Assembly: GCA_016808115.1 (NCBI GenBank)
Contig: JAEQBH010004671.1
Span: 1 to 64,000 of the forward strand
From: Tetrastigma voinierianum
Lineage: Eukaryota > Streptophyta > Magnoliopsida > Vitales > Vitaceae
DNA: 64,000 nt
Direction of reading: 5' to 3'
The position numbers and the translations under genes were made by a program. The notes under the pieces were generated by a model. The model worked only from the letters and a program-made list of their open reading frames with translations, was not told where the DNA came from and did not search any database. This document shows positions 1 to 12,185 of the stretch, piece by piece; the first letter of the stretch is position 1; every line of letters begins with the position of its first letter.

Positions 1-503
1 GATGGCAAGTTAAATTCCCATTTCAGTATCTCTAAGGCATAAACACAGCCACAGGAACTATTCGTACTCTGAGGATAATACGGTTCATATGCTATGTCCT
101 GCATTTATATACTATGTCCACTTCATTTTTCCAAAATTTTGTCTCGTTTATTTTATTTTATTTTATTTTTTTATTTAATTAAAAAAATATTTTTCGAAAA
201 AATTTGTGATGAATAGTGTTCATGAACAGTGTCCAAACAGTGACTCGAAGCGATGCGGAGTCCAATGGTCAGCGAGGTCGGGTGCATGGTGCACCCGACT
301 TAGCCCGGCTGCGCGCCTGGCGCTCCCAAGCGGCACGCGTGCGTGTTGTGGCGCCCCAGCGCGTGGCTCCCCCCTCTCGGCCCAATCGCGGCAGCTGGCC
401 ATGTCGTGAGCCGAAGCGGCCGATGTCGTCTTTGGTTGGTGCCGTGTCGCAGCTGGCCTTTGTGTATCACTGTGACATTCGCCAGTTGGCCACCCCCTCT
501 CAG

Positions 504-933
504 GTCACAATACACCATGGTGTATTGCAATACAGTCCTTAGCTGCCATCCCTTCATAGGTCACGATACACTTATTGTATTGTGACCCATTTCCCATCCA
601 AGCCAGCCTCCTCTCCTGTCACAATACACTTAGTGTATTGTGACACAATTTCCCCAAGCCATCAAGCACTCTCTGTCCACGATACACTGTTAACTGTATT
701 GTGACCTTTACCTAAGCCAACTGCACGCCTCTGTCACAATACACTAGGTGTATTGTGACACACTTTCTAGCCACTGCACATTTAAGTTGCAATACAATTC
801 TTCCTTATTGCAATACACACCTCGCCCTTCCGGTGCCATGTCCGCGATACAATAAGTATTGTGACCCGGTCCTCGACCCAGCGAGCATGTCCAAGCGCAC
901 ACTCGTCACGATACAATGGGTCAATATCGTGAC
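504..933. repeat. Array of eight ~57-bp units, each with a palindromic core
   Basis: Eight dyads begin near 504, 559, 618, 677, 733, 786, 842 and 905, a spacing of 53-63 bp. The core resembles GTCACAATACAC, a 2-6-base loop, then GTGTATTGTGAC. The first core contains a perfect 20-base palindrome at 508-527. Between cores there is a weaker shared spacer of the form AGCCA...CCTCT. Several copies carry matched changes in the two arms (unit 6 has TTGCAATAC/GTATTGCAA-type arms), which is what selection for pairing, or gene conversion, would leave. The array lies in the presumed leader of a Ty3/gypsy element. Confidence 0.85.
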
Positions 934-1672
934 ACTGCTACAAGCTCTTTGTCGCCCATTTCCAATTCTCTTTGCAATTTCTTTCATTTCTTCATTTTTT
1001 TCATAATTTGCCTCTTGGAAAATGCAATACATATATACAATTTTTCATTTTCGAACACTCAATAAATTTATAAAAATTTATTTTATTCATTTCTTTAGTT
1101 TTACACACACTACGAAACCTTAGAAAACGATTTTCTTCATCTCAATTTTTTTTTTTTCATTTAATTTTGGACCATTTGTCCAAGGGAATTTCCTCAAACC
1201 TCTAATCTAACACTAGCAAATAAATTTTATTTCATTATCCTATAAACAAATAGAATTCCAATATAATTTATTTCATTTATTTTCCTTTTCCAGTTTTACT
1301 CACTGTAAAACTCCAAAAAAATTTCTAACATATCAATGTGCTAATCACTCACAACACATAACAAATCATGTTATGCACACCATTCACACAACAATTCATC
1401 AATTCACATGATCACACACAAAACACACATGCAGTGTTCTAGTTTTGTCAGTGCCTTCTAGGTAATCTCATACCCTAACTCTACATCGAACCACACCAAG
1501 TGGTGACTTATCTCTTAAAGACTATGGCCTTGGCCAAAGTTTCCCTTCTTGGATGCGACCCAGGCTCCCTAGGTATTCGTATACCTAAGCTCCGATACTA
1601 AGCTGTGAAGCTTGTATCAAGACTAAACTTATAACTACACCCACCGAGCTCCCAAGGTAATCGTTTACCTTT

Positions 1673-1684
1673 GCTCTGATACCA
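1673..1684 (-). promoter_or_regulatory. Primer binding site, initiator Met tRNA type
   Basis: On the minus strand the sequence is TGGTATCAGAGC, the standard plant retrotransposon site complementary to the 3' end of initiator Met tRNA. It is separated by three bases from the CA end of the LTR at 1688. It sets the minus orientation of the element. Confidence 0.85.
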
Positions 1685-1687
1685 AGC

Positions 1688-3642
1688 TGTGACGCCCCAT
1701 TTCCCGAGGGTCCGTTGACTACCGTCGACCCGTGGAATACTCGTGAGCGTCGGGTAAGCGGAGCCGTATTCACAAAAATCAAGCGAGTCTCCTTTGTACG
1801 AGGGCTCTACCCCGAATACAAACACAATGTCGACATCGAGAAGACATATACATGGTAAAAGCGGCCCTTGGGCCCATAAACCAATACTCATCAAATAAAT
1901 CCCAACTATACAATAGTTTCAGAGGTAATAAATTATCCTTATCTGACATATATCGAACTTATAGGTTCCTAATACATGTGTACATAGCAACAAAACCAAA
2001 GCCCTGACTCGACTTTCTTCTAAATCGGCCTCTAGGATGAGCCGTCTCTCGAAACGCTCCTAGTACACGAAAAATATGTTCCCTTGGCGGGGTGAGCTGC
2101 TCGCCCGATGGTGGAATCACCTAAATGGGTTACTCCCCCACCCTAAGTGCATATCTGATGTCCCAATTTAAACACACATTCAAGCAAATTCGTGATCCTA
2201 CTTGAATGTCTAAATGACCAACCCATGTCTCGAGTCCTCACCGACTACCTCACTCCTGCCTAAGCCATGTATGAGAAAAATATCGTTTTCAAAACAAAAC
2301 TTGTTGTTCTTGAATACACTGCCGAATGTCGGGTAAATATGAGGACCTACCCTCAGGGGCGAATGTGTTGGAGAACCTTCCAAACAATACATGGGCTCCT
2401 CGGAGCATGTAATTACTTGGACCCCATCTCCCAACACCATTCTCAGGAAAGAATCATCTTGTGAAATTCCTTCGCAACGTACTCGTTTTAAAACTAGTGT
2501 CATGCCTCACACTAATTTCTAGGTTACTCGGTGCATATATGAATGCATTATGCCATTTCAACCAATATATATAACACATGCAACTATATCATCATGCATA
2601 TATTTACATAATTTAAATCCACAACAACATGTTATATAAATTCTCAATACATTACACCAAGAAATTAGGCTCACATGGGCTGAATTGGCAAACAAAAATT
2701 CAATTTGAATTACTCGATAACATTTTCACGAAAATATATTTCATAAACACTATTCACATGAACAGTAAAACCCTCGGGTTATTGTTCACGACGAACTGCA
2801 ATCATCGGTTTCCGCCGTGAACACGAAATCCATGGCCATTTCGGCCTCATACACCAATACACAATTTATTTCATATTTGCTGACCAAACACCCAAACAAG
2901 CCCAACCTGATCACGGATCATCCGATGGGCAAAAATTCTCACCGATCCTGAGAGTTTTAGGACCAATCAAACGACCGTTCAAGGCCTCAAACCAACCAAA
3001 ACATTACAAAACACTTAAACAAAGTGTAACTTCAAGTAGGATAAAACCCCTACCTCATGGAGTTTGTGAACTCTCCTAAAAGCCCAGAACACCCACGTGA
3101 AGCCCTCGTGCGTAGAGCAGCTTTATTCTTGTCAGGCAATTTCGGCCGGTCGGATGTCGAGAGAGCAGAAAAGTCTTTCCCTCTCCTCCTAAAAACCCAA
3201 AACCCTAAACTCACATGAACCCGTTTCCTCCTTCACATTTTCTTTCCTTTTTGAATGTAAGAGATGACAATATACACTTTTTTGTCTATAATCATTAAAC
3301 AATTTCAATAATGCCAATCATGTCCCTTAAGCAGTTTTGACATTGGCACTATCTTAGCGTCCATTTCCATCATCTCTCTACTCAAGCAACTTATGTCACA
3401 TGATTACATATTTATATGTGACTTCGTCATCAAATGTCGTTTCACGGCTGAGGCTTCGATGCCTCGAAAAAGTGCAAATTAGATTGTCTCATAGTCGACA
3501 AAATTCGGCGTGTTAGCTAGATTTCACGAGACCTTGGTGAAATCCGTTTAGGTCAGCCGAGATCTAGAAAAATTCGGGTTTTTAAGCGAAATTACGATTT
3601 TGCCACTTTTTCCCGAGAAATTGGAATTTTCCGGATCTTACA
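1688..3642 (-). mobile_element. Long LTR of a Ty3/gypsy element (minus strand)
   Basis: On the minus strand it starts TGTAAGATCCGG at 3642 and ends GGGGCGTCACA at 1688, so it is bounded by TG and CA, and a primer binding site follows within three bases. The length of about 1.95 kb and these end sequences fit plant chromovirus (Tekay/Del-like) or related gypsy LTRs. The partner LTR and a target duplication cannot be seen because the element leaves the window. The short open frames inside, on both strands, have no recognisable domain and are treated as chance. Confidence 0.7.
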
Positions 3643-4537
3643 AAATCGAGTAAATTACCTAGTTTAAAAAAATAATTTTTTAAAATGAAAATAAAAAATT
3701 TGGGGCTAATTAGATAGTGACATGTTGCATTTTTAACTAGACATACGGTGGCGAGCAGATTGGGATAAGGACCCATAAACCTAGTATTATTCTAGTTAAT
3801 CGGTATGTGTGAATAATTAAAGAAGATGGAATAAAACTAGGGACTATTCTTGTCAATTTTCCTATTATTTTATTATACATGAAAATTCTTACTTTATTTT
3901 AGATAAAAATGAACTTAATTGTGGATATATTAAATTTATTTGTGGAGATATCAAAGAAATTTTTTTTTTATTATTTTATTGTATACTTTATGAGAAAAAA
4001 CTCTCTCATGGGTTTATGGATGCAGAAAAGACCAAAAGAAAATTATGGTTCTAATTATGCAATATTTAATATATCAATGATATGTAAAAACAACAAGTTT
4101 TTACATTATGTTCCCTAATTAATATATAGAATAAAATGACTATTGAGTTAAATTTAAAATTTGTGTATGTTATCCACTTTAACAAAATGACACCATAAAT
4201 CTAAAATAAAATAAAAATCAATGTGGTGACACTTTTCAAAAAATTATACCATATTCTAAAATTAGCACCATCTAGTTACTCTAATACAAATTTTTAAAAT
4301 TTCATATGGTGTCACTTTTCAAAAAATGACACCGTAAATCTAAAGCGGGGTCGTTTGTGACCCCTCCATTCTTTCTTGGAAGCTGAATATTCTATCTAAA
4401 GAGGTTTGTTCTATCTTGGGTTTCTATACCCCACCAGTCTTTCCTAGAAATACTCTGTAACACGTTATTTTCAATTATTCTAAGAATTGGTTTTGGGAAA
4501 ATAAAATTTGACAAATTTTCTACAATTTTGCAGAGAA
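3643..4537. other. AT-rich flank with a duplicated hairpin-like module
   Basis: No gene is visible. At 4308-4333 a dyad pairs GGTGTCA with TGACACC around a 12-base A/T-rich loop. A related module lies at 4184-4245, and the string after the dyad (accRtaaatctaaa) is shared by both. This looks like the eroded end of a DNA transposon, but no terminal repeats or target duplication could be defined. From about 4360 the sequence may be leader of the following copia element, ending in a pyrimidine tract and TTTTGCAG just before the gag ATG. No 5' LTR matching the one at 8831-9604 was found here. Confidence 0.4.
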
Positions 4538-7500
4538 ATGGACTTTGATTCACACAATGTTGTTCCATCTGCATGCACTTGATGGAGACCCCTCTTTATA
4601 GCCGCAGCACCGATGATGCTTACTATTGTACCTATCTCCGTCTCACTTGGAGAAAAACTAGAGAAATTCAATGGACTTAATTTTAAAAGTTGGCAATAGA
4701 AGATGTTATTCTACCTAACCACCTTAAATCTTGTGAAATTCTTGATTGAAGATGCTCCTACGCTCAAAGAATGGGCGCGATATCAAAATTAATCCAATCT
4801 TGTGGATGCTTGGGAAGCATCGACTTTCTATTAAGGAACTACATCATGAATGCTTTAAGCGATTCTTTATGCAAGGTGTATTCATATAAGAAAATAGCTA
4901 AGGAGCTATGGGAATCACTAGGCCGAAAATATAAAACTGAGGATGTCGGGGCCAAGAAGTTTTTCGTGGGTCATTTCCTTGATTACAAAATGGTAGATTC
5001 CAAGACCAGTGGTCAATAGGTCAGAACTGGGTAATCCTCCATGAGATATATGTTGAGGGAATGATGTTAAGCGAAACTTTTCAAGTTGCAGCTATAATTG
5101 AGAAATTTGCCTCTGGTTTGAAAAGACTTCAAGAATTATCTCAGCATAAAGAAAAGAGATAAGCATGAAGATTTGATTATTAGACTTATTGAAGACAATA
5201 AGGGATTTGAGAAGAAAAGGGCACAAAATCCGGGCAAGGCTAAGGCTAACTTTTTGGAACATGGTCAAAGTTCCAAGTTCAAGCAACAACAAAGGGAAAG
5301 GCAGTAAGCTTGAACCTAAAGGGGGAATCTCTAAGAAGTAAAAGTTCCAAAGGAAATGCTTCAACTGTGGGAATCAAGGTCACAAAGCTTCAGATTACAA
5401 ACTGCCAAAGAGGAACAAACCTAAGGAAGCCAATGTGGTTGATGGCATCACCTAGGATGCATCTAACATTCACCTCTCAACAGTAATCTCTGAGGTGGGT
5501 GGAATCCAATCCTAAGGGATGGTGGATTGACACTAGTGCTACTGACCATGTGTGCACGGACAAGAAGATGTTCTCCACTTATGAACCAATTGAGACTGTG
5601 GAAAAGATGTTTGTGGGGAACTGTGTCACTTAATAAATCAAAGGCCAAGGAAAAGTGGTCTTGAAGATGACATCTAGGAAGGAATCGACTCTGACCAACG
5701 TTTTATATGTACCTAAAATCTGCAAGAACTTGGTGTCTGGTTCATTGCTGAATAGTCATGGGTTTCGATTGGTGTTTGAATAAGATAGAATTGGCTTTTG
5801 TCAAAAGAGTGGAATGTATGTCGGAAAAGGGTATATGAGTGATGGCATGTGGAAACTTAATGTAATGAGCTATCATTAAATCGAGATATGAATAATACTT
5901 AGTATACAATTTATATTCTTTAGTTTTCTAGTCTATGGCATGGTAGATTAGGACATGTTAATTATGATACATTGCGTAGATTAATTAACTTAAATCATAT
6001 ACCAACTTTTCAAATTGATGCAAAACATAAGTCTGAAACTTGTGTTAAGGCAAAACTAACCAATCATCTTTTTAAAGTGTTGAAAGACACACTGGGCCTT
6101 TTGACTTAATCCATAGTGATATATGTGATTTGAAATTTATTTTCTAAGCAAGAGGTGGTAATAAATATTTTATTACCTTTCTTGATGATAGCACCAAGTA
6201 CTTTTATGTGTACCTACTCAAAAGTAAAGATGAGGTGATAAAGAAATTTGTTCTTTATAAAAATGAAGTTGAGAATCAGCTCAACAAGAAAATTAAAGTG
6301 CTAAGAAGTGATCGAGGTGGTGAGTATGAATCGCCATTTGTTGATATTGGTGCTCAACATGGGATTTTACATGAAAACATAGCACTTCACCTCAATCCAA
6401 TGGAGTAGTTGAGCGAAAGAATAGTACTCTAAAGGAAATGGTGAATGTAATGTTGATAAATTCTAGTCTACCATAAAACATGTGGGAAGAAGCCATTTTA
6501 TAACTAATTACCTTTGAATAAGGTACCTAAAAGAAAGCGAGAGAACACTTCATATGAGTTATGGAGAAGGCGATAGCCTTCCTATAAATACTTGCGAGAG
6601 TGTGGGGATGTCTTACCAAAGTGGCGGTTCATCACCTAAAAGGTGAAAATAAGACCTAAAACTATTGATTACATTTCATTGATTATGCACATACTTGATG
6701 TGCTTATCGATTTCTTATTCATGAATCGAATATCCTAGAGATTCACAAGAACATGATAATGGAATCGAAATGCATCATTATTTGAAGATGTGTTTCCATG
6801 TAAATCAAAGAAGAGCCACGCTCATTGAAAGCAGTGCTTGAGACTATTCATGAAAATACTTGGAATCAAGATGGTGAGGTAGAACCTAGGCGTGGCAAAG
6901 AGCAAGGGCCAGAAAAATCTTTTGGTCTAGATTTTCTTAAGTATTATGTTCTTGAAGGGAACCCAGGAACTTTCAAGGAGGTAGTGAACTCACGGATGGT
7001 CTCATGTGGAAAAAGAGGCTATTAAGAGTGAAATTGATTCCATACTGCATAACCAAACTTAGGAACTAGTGGATCTTCCACTAGGTTGTAAACATCTAAG
7101 TTCCAAGAGTGGGTGTTCAAGAGGAAAGGAAAGTAGATGGATCAATTAACAAGTACAAAGTAAGACTTGTGATCAAGGCTACAAACAAGCGAGAAGGGCC
7201 TTGGTATTTTGACACATATTCTCCAGTGGCGAGAATAAATTCCATAAGGATAGTGCTTGCGATTTCTGCCTTAAGAAACCTTGAAGTATATCAAATGGAT
7301 GTGGAGACAGCCTTTCTTAATGTAGATTTAGATGAAGAAATCTACATGGAGCAACTTGAGGGTTTTTCTACTCCGCGACAAGGAAAGAAAGTCTGTAAGT
7401 TAGTCAAATCCTTGTATAGGCTAAAACAAGCACCGAAACAATGGCATGGGAAATTTGACAACGTTATAATGTCACAAGTATTAAAAATCAATAAATGTGA

Positions 7501-8432
7501 CAAGTGTGTGTATGTCAAGGATACAAACATGGATATGTCATTATATGTTTGTATGTAGATGACATGCTTATTGTCAGCAGTGATGATAAGATGATCATAT
7601 CTTGAATTCAAGGTTTGACATTAAAGACATGGTACTTGTTGATGTTATATTGGGAATAAAACTCATAAGAACATTGGATGGACTCATTCTAAGTCAGTCA
7701 CATTATGTTGATAATATTCTTGGAAAGTTTGATAAAAACAATTATGGAATTGCCAGAACACCAATTGATGTAACACTACATCTATCTAAGAATAAAGGAG
7801 AAAGTGTTTCTCAAGTAGAATACCCCCGGAGTAATAGAGCGATCGATGTACCTAATGAGTTGTACAAGACCGGACACTGGCCCTATTCGGTTAGTAAATT
7901 GGTAGTTATACGAGGCAATCACGGAGCTAAGCATTGGTAAGAAGGAATCATGAGGAGTACATACATTTTACTCTTGATTATTGGCTTTCACAGCTCATCT
8001 AGAGATATCTGTTGCACTTGAAGGTTATAGTGATGGAAGCGAATATCAAATGTTAAGACTCAAAATCCCATAGTGGTTATGTGTTTACACTAGAGAACAA
8101 GCAGTCTCATGGAAATCCTCAAAACAAACGGTTATTGCCAGATCCACGATGGAATATGAGTTTATAGCACTAGATAAATGCGGAAGAGGCTGAATATTCT
8201 GCGCCACTTTCTAGAGGATATTCAAGATTGGCCCAAGACTGTGCCTCCAATATGCATACATTGTGATAGTCAGTCTACTATTGGTAGAGCACAAACCGGT
8301 ATGTACAATGGTAAGTCTAAACATATTTGTCGTAGACACAATGCCATTAGACAACTACTTTCAATTGGGGTTATCTCTATAGATTATGTAAAATCTAAGG
8401 GAGAACATCACGGCTACACTAACGAGGGTTAA
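4538..8432 (+). pseudogene. Degenerate Ty1/copia gag-pol polyprotein (copia C)
   Basis: Copia domain order can be followed through all three frames. Gag (UBN2-type) runs from about 4640, with KLEKFNGLNFKSWQ and the frame at 4771-5019. The zinc knuckle at 5355-5400 reads CFNCGNQGHKASDY, with the last Cys replaced by Tyr. Protease is at about 5525 (WWIDTSATDHVC). GAG-pre-integrase (HGRLGH-type) is near 5935-5990. Integrase follows, with LRSDRGGEYE at 6299-6330 and a degraded VERKN near 6410. Reverse transcriptase is at 7109-7570 (QMDVETAFLN; YVDDMLIV across a frame change near 7555). RNase H is at 8020-8432 (VIARSTMEYEFIAL; CIHCDSQSTIGRA; DYVKSK). Many stops and frameshifts make it non-functional as read. 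The part from 6862 onward is duplicated at 50483. Confidence 0.92.
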
Positions 8433-8830
8433 GCAGAGAGTTAGTTGAAAATTCATTGAGGGAATGAGACTAAAGCATATAAATGAATAAGTTGATACAA
8501 TGGATCCCTGACCTAGTTGTTGGAGATCCAGATCTAGGTTCGAAAAGGGATAAGCTAAAATTATAAAGACTTTGAATTTGCTCGCTGGCCAAGGATCTTC
8601 CCTTGTCGATTCCTATGATGAAACTTCGGATGCTCATATAGTAGGTTGGCTATGCTTTTAATTATCTCTATGCATTGGAAAGGTAACATAGGCTACTCCT
8701 AATTTAGATATCACCTTTGTAAGAGTGAAGTGGGATTGCTTTAAAGGTTGAATAGGACATAATTCCTATTAAACTCTTGTAGAACCAAATGTTCATGGCC
8801 AAAACGAACATAAAAGTGAGAACTGGGAAA

Positions 8831-9604
8831 TGTTAGGAAGATTCCTGTGTGAGGTATGTCATCATCTACACAAATGATAGAACAGTTCAAGGACATCGTG
8901 TCTACTGTTTAGTTAGTAGAGTAAACATACTTCTACAAGGCCAGACTCAAAGGGTACCACCTACCTCTCCTGTGCAGGTTTCAACCGTTGTACTCTATCA
9001 CTTCTGAGGAATCGTTTGTCTTGCCTTTGGGTGTCAATTGCATTCATGTGAGGAATTGTTGGATCCTTATCCTTTTTTTATCTTGAGTGACATTGATTTT
9101 ATTTTGAAACGGTTGGATAAAGGAATTAAAATCCACTATTACCTTTTATGAGCTGTTTAAATTCCCTAACCTTTGAACTTAAAACGGTTAGAGCTTCATC
9201 GTTCTTTTGTTCTTCCGTTCATCTTCCTATGCACTATTTATAAGTGTCATGATATCCTTTGGAAAACAATCCCATAACTCTACCCAACTAAAGTTGTATT
9301 CTTCCTGGGTATCCGACCATTGTCTGACTCGGTGATAGAGCAAACCTGTTCCGATTCGTCAGAGTGGTGCAAGGTGCTTTGTTGACCATTTATCAAGTCA
9401 TTTCATCCTGGGAGACAAACGTCGGTGTGATATTCTCTAAGCACAGAAGAGATGACGAATTTGTTTTAAGGAGATCGTGACTCCTCCACAAGACTAAGTT
9501 TTCGATCTATGACTAAGACTTGCTTTTTTTCTTACGGAATGTTCTTTGTAATTTTTCTCTCCTCTTCATTTTTGTTTTTTGTTCCATGTATTTGCAGTGT
9601 AACA
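8831..9604 (+). mobile_element. Probable 3' LTR of copia C
   Basis: It begins TGTTAGGAAG after a purine-rich stretch (gagaactgggaaa) about 400 bp past the RNase H stop, and ends TGTAACA, so TGTTA and TAACA form the expected short terminal inverted repeat. The 774-bp length suits a copia LTR. The same block recurs at 52370-53113 behind the second copia remnant. No matching 5' LTR was found before gag, so the boundaries rest on end sequences and position only. Confidence 0.5.
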
Positions 9605-10071
9605 TCAGTCCCTACTACAAATAGCCCAAGTTTGAACTACTTCCTGGTTCACCCAAGAACTTCATAATAAATATCTCAAATCTTTATCGAACTTGATCTT
9701 TGAAGTAGCTATCTACTTGTAGAACACTTTGAGATATGGACAATCTTAAACCCAAACATAATTTACTGTAAAGTGCTTTACAACGATGTGAAGATTAAGG
9801 CTTCGGTAGGAACATGTATGTCCCCCTTTTTCGATGCTAAGTTCATGTCTGAGAATTATGTTACATCTTGAGTAAATGTTCACATTGGTATAGAATGAGC
9901 ACGGATCACTTTTTTGGGTTTTAGGGATATAAAGGCTTCATATTGGGTTGTGTCAATGCTTTTAATGTGTTCATTTGAGAAATGGGTATAATGAATTGCA
10001 AGAGTATTGGTGTTATCTGACTTTTGTCCTTATATTGCTTTCTCCATAGCCATTTTCCTCTTAGGCATGTA
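9605..10071. other. Non-coding flank, no gene seen
   Basis: No open frame of note. The sequence is conserved at 53114-53579 in the duplicated block. The last ~70 bases (from about 10008, tgtccttatattgcttt) recur at 13988 near the proline-rich gene, where they run on without the MITE. Confidence 0.6.
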
Positions 10072-10427
10072 AGGGGTGTAAATTAATGACTCATTCTAGT
10101 CGTTAGCTACTAATTAAACTCGATTTATAAAATATTGAATTCGACTCAAAGTTAATTGAGTCGATCTCGAATAGCTTGTCAAGTTCGAGTGTTACAATGC
10201 AGACTCAACTATTCAGGCTTAATCAGGTTAATTATTTTATTAATCAAGTTGAATTCTAATCAATTTTGAGTCGAGTTGAAAGCCCAACTAGTTTTAAGTC
10301 GAATTTCAAATATCTAAAAAAAAATAAAAACTTCATTGAATTCGAATCGAATTTAAAATTCAAGTTTTAATTAGATAAGAAAGCTGACCTCAGTCAGTAT
10401 CAAATCAACCAACTCGATTACACCCCT
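10072..10427. mobile_element. hAT-like MITE with AGGGGTGTAA termini
   Basis: The ends are inverted repeats, AGGGGTGTAA at 10072 and TTACACCCCT ending at 10427, a terminus typical of plant hAT-derived MITEs. The 356-bp interior has no coding capacity and many imperfect repeats of gagtcga/tcgagtt in both orientations, so it could fold extensively. A related sequence at 13985-14110 joins the left and right flanks directly, acting as an empty site. The copy at 53580-53940 is its duplicate in X2. A clean 8-bp target duplication could not be shown. Confidence 0.75.
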
Positions 10428-12135
10428 ACCCGCGTATGACTTTCTTTGTTGCTAAATAAAGCGTTATTATATTTGTGTGGACCAGTCCACTTGGGATTAA
10501 TAAATATATTATAATCATGTAGTATAGTTTTCTCTTTGAAGCTTTGTAGTCGCTTTGCATATAGGTGCGCCTGCTTTGCACGCCTCAAAGATTTGTTATA
10601 CTGTTTTCCTTATGTCAGAGACTTTCTTTATTTAGTTTTTATTTTTTAAAATTTAAAATAATTTGGAAGTGAAAATAATGTCTAAACTAATGAATGAATA
10701 GTAAACTATAATATTAGATTTTTTTTTAAAAAGTTAATAACATGATTCTTAAACAGGCGGTATTACAAAATATTTTTAAAACTTTTTAAGTGAATGTCGT
10801 AATCAATGATTATGACGTGTGTTACTAAATCTTAGTTTGCTACATTATTTTATTTTTAAATTATTTAATAATTTTAAAAAAAACTAAATATATCAAAACT
10901 CCATTTTATGTTTCTTCTAGAACATTTGTTCTAGAAATATCTCGCACCAAATATATCTTTATGTAATCGGTGGTAGTTTCAAATGGGTCAAGTGCTTGAC
11001 CACCGAGTTGAAATGTATTAAATATTGAATTATTGGATTAAAGCCCATATTCATAAATTTTGTTATCATTTAAATTTCCTCGTGATAATGACATCCACTT
11101 CTTCTAAATACCATCAAGTCAAAATTTCACATGTAAACGTTGATATTTTCATTTTCCACCAGGATCTGATTGAAATTATGACTTTGGTGTTTGTTTTCAC
11201 GTTTCTTGAAAATAAATAGTTTTGAGTATTCATCTTATTTGTTTTTAATTTTATATGACTTATTGTTGAAATTTTTAAAAAAAAAAAAAAAACTCTAAAT
11301 AGAAGAAGCCAAAATATTTAGTTTTTCTATTCGAAAAGTCATTTCCAAAATTGGAAACACCATCATTGCTCAACAAGAAGAATTGTTAACAACACTCATT
11401 ACATAATGTTAAAATACAAACAACTTAATATATCATATTCACCATTAAATTTGTAAAAATTCTACTCACCATTAAGTAAAAAAATATATAAGTCACCTTA
11501 ATGTTTACATGTTATTCATACGCCCCTTGAACTTTACTATGGAAGTGCTTCATTTGTGTCTCAAAAAATAATGCAACCGCTTAAAACAGCACACCATGCA
11601 AAGTAATGAGTCTGTTTGGTTACTATTGTTATAACTGTTTTCTGTTTTGATAAATAAGAAGAACAAAAAAATATGAACAAGTTTGATGACTTTTTTGTAT
11701 TTGGGAAAAGCATGGTAAACGATAAAACAAAGAAACCATCAAATTTAGAGAATATTAAGTAAATTCAGATAACACCAAAATAATATTTTCTAAATTTTTA
11801 AAAATATGAACGAACTAGGCCCAATGTGTCTTTACAAAACACTGTTTGCAACAATGCACATTTTATAAGGTTAATGGAAGAATTAGTTTTGGGATAAGGG
11901 ATTGGTATTAAGATTTGATTATAGAATCCTTTAAATTAGTAGGTACCTCATATATGCTGCAGCTAAATTTCAATCCGACATTGTCGGTACTAGTAGGACA
12001 GATCATGTTGACAATCCGCAAGCTAAAGTCGCCAGAATCGGATGGAAGAGAGACAATCCTGTTGACTTAGTACACGCCATGAAACCCAGCAATACTTAAT
12101 CATTGGACCATAGCCCTATATTCATTAGTTTTACC

Positions 12136-12139
<4 letters not shown>
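10428..12139. other. AT-rich intergenic DNA
   Basis: No gene seen. The stretch has poly-A/T runs (11277-11291), no coding-like frames beyond chance, and is collinear with 53941-55700. Segments near 11085-11180 (catgtaaacgttga...ccaccagga) belong to a dispersed repeat also seen near 50130-50215 and 54660-54745. Confidence 0.6.

Positions 12140-12183
<44 letters not shown>
12140..12183. repeat. (AT)n microsatellite
   Basis: Uninterrupted AT dinucleotide run at the left edge of the first 429-bp tandem unit. A shorter run (12609-12627) separates the two units. Confidence 0.95.

Positions 12184-12185
<2 letters not shown>

Larger units (their letters stand above)
1..1687 (-). mobile_element. 5' leader of a minus-strand Ty3/gypsy element (partial)
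   Basis: Read on the minus strand, this segment follows directly after the LTR at 1688-3642 and begins with an initiator-Met-type primer binding site, so it should be the untranslated leader; gag and pol would lie beyond the left edge. No long open frame with gag or pol motifs is present on either strand. A second degenerate primer-site-like stretch lies near 1590-1606. The part at about 230-420 is much more GC-rich than the rest, and 504-933 is a regular palindrome array listed separately. The remainder is AT-rich with no recognisable gene. The assignment rests on LTR and primer-site logic rather than on protein similarity. Confidence 0.55.

Noticed and set aside
206..585. Overlapping open frames on both strands in the GC-rich stretch
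   Set aside because: Several frames are open at once because of base composition. None has a domain, and the stretch lies in a retroelement leader.
504..933. CRISPR-like array
   Set aside because: Regular repeats with spacers, but the repeats are variable palindromes, the spacers are also related to each other, and the context is a plant retrotransposon without cas genes.
1598..1894. 98-codon minus-strand frame
   Set aside because: Crosses the LTR/primer-site boundary of the gypsy element and has no recognisable domain.
8831..9604. Full-length copia C with two LTRs
   Set aside because: Only the 3' LTR candidate was found. Nothing in 3643-4537 matches it, so the element is not called complete.
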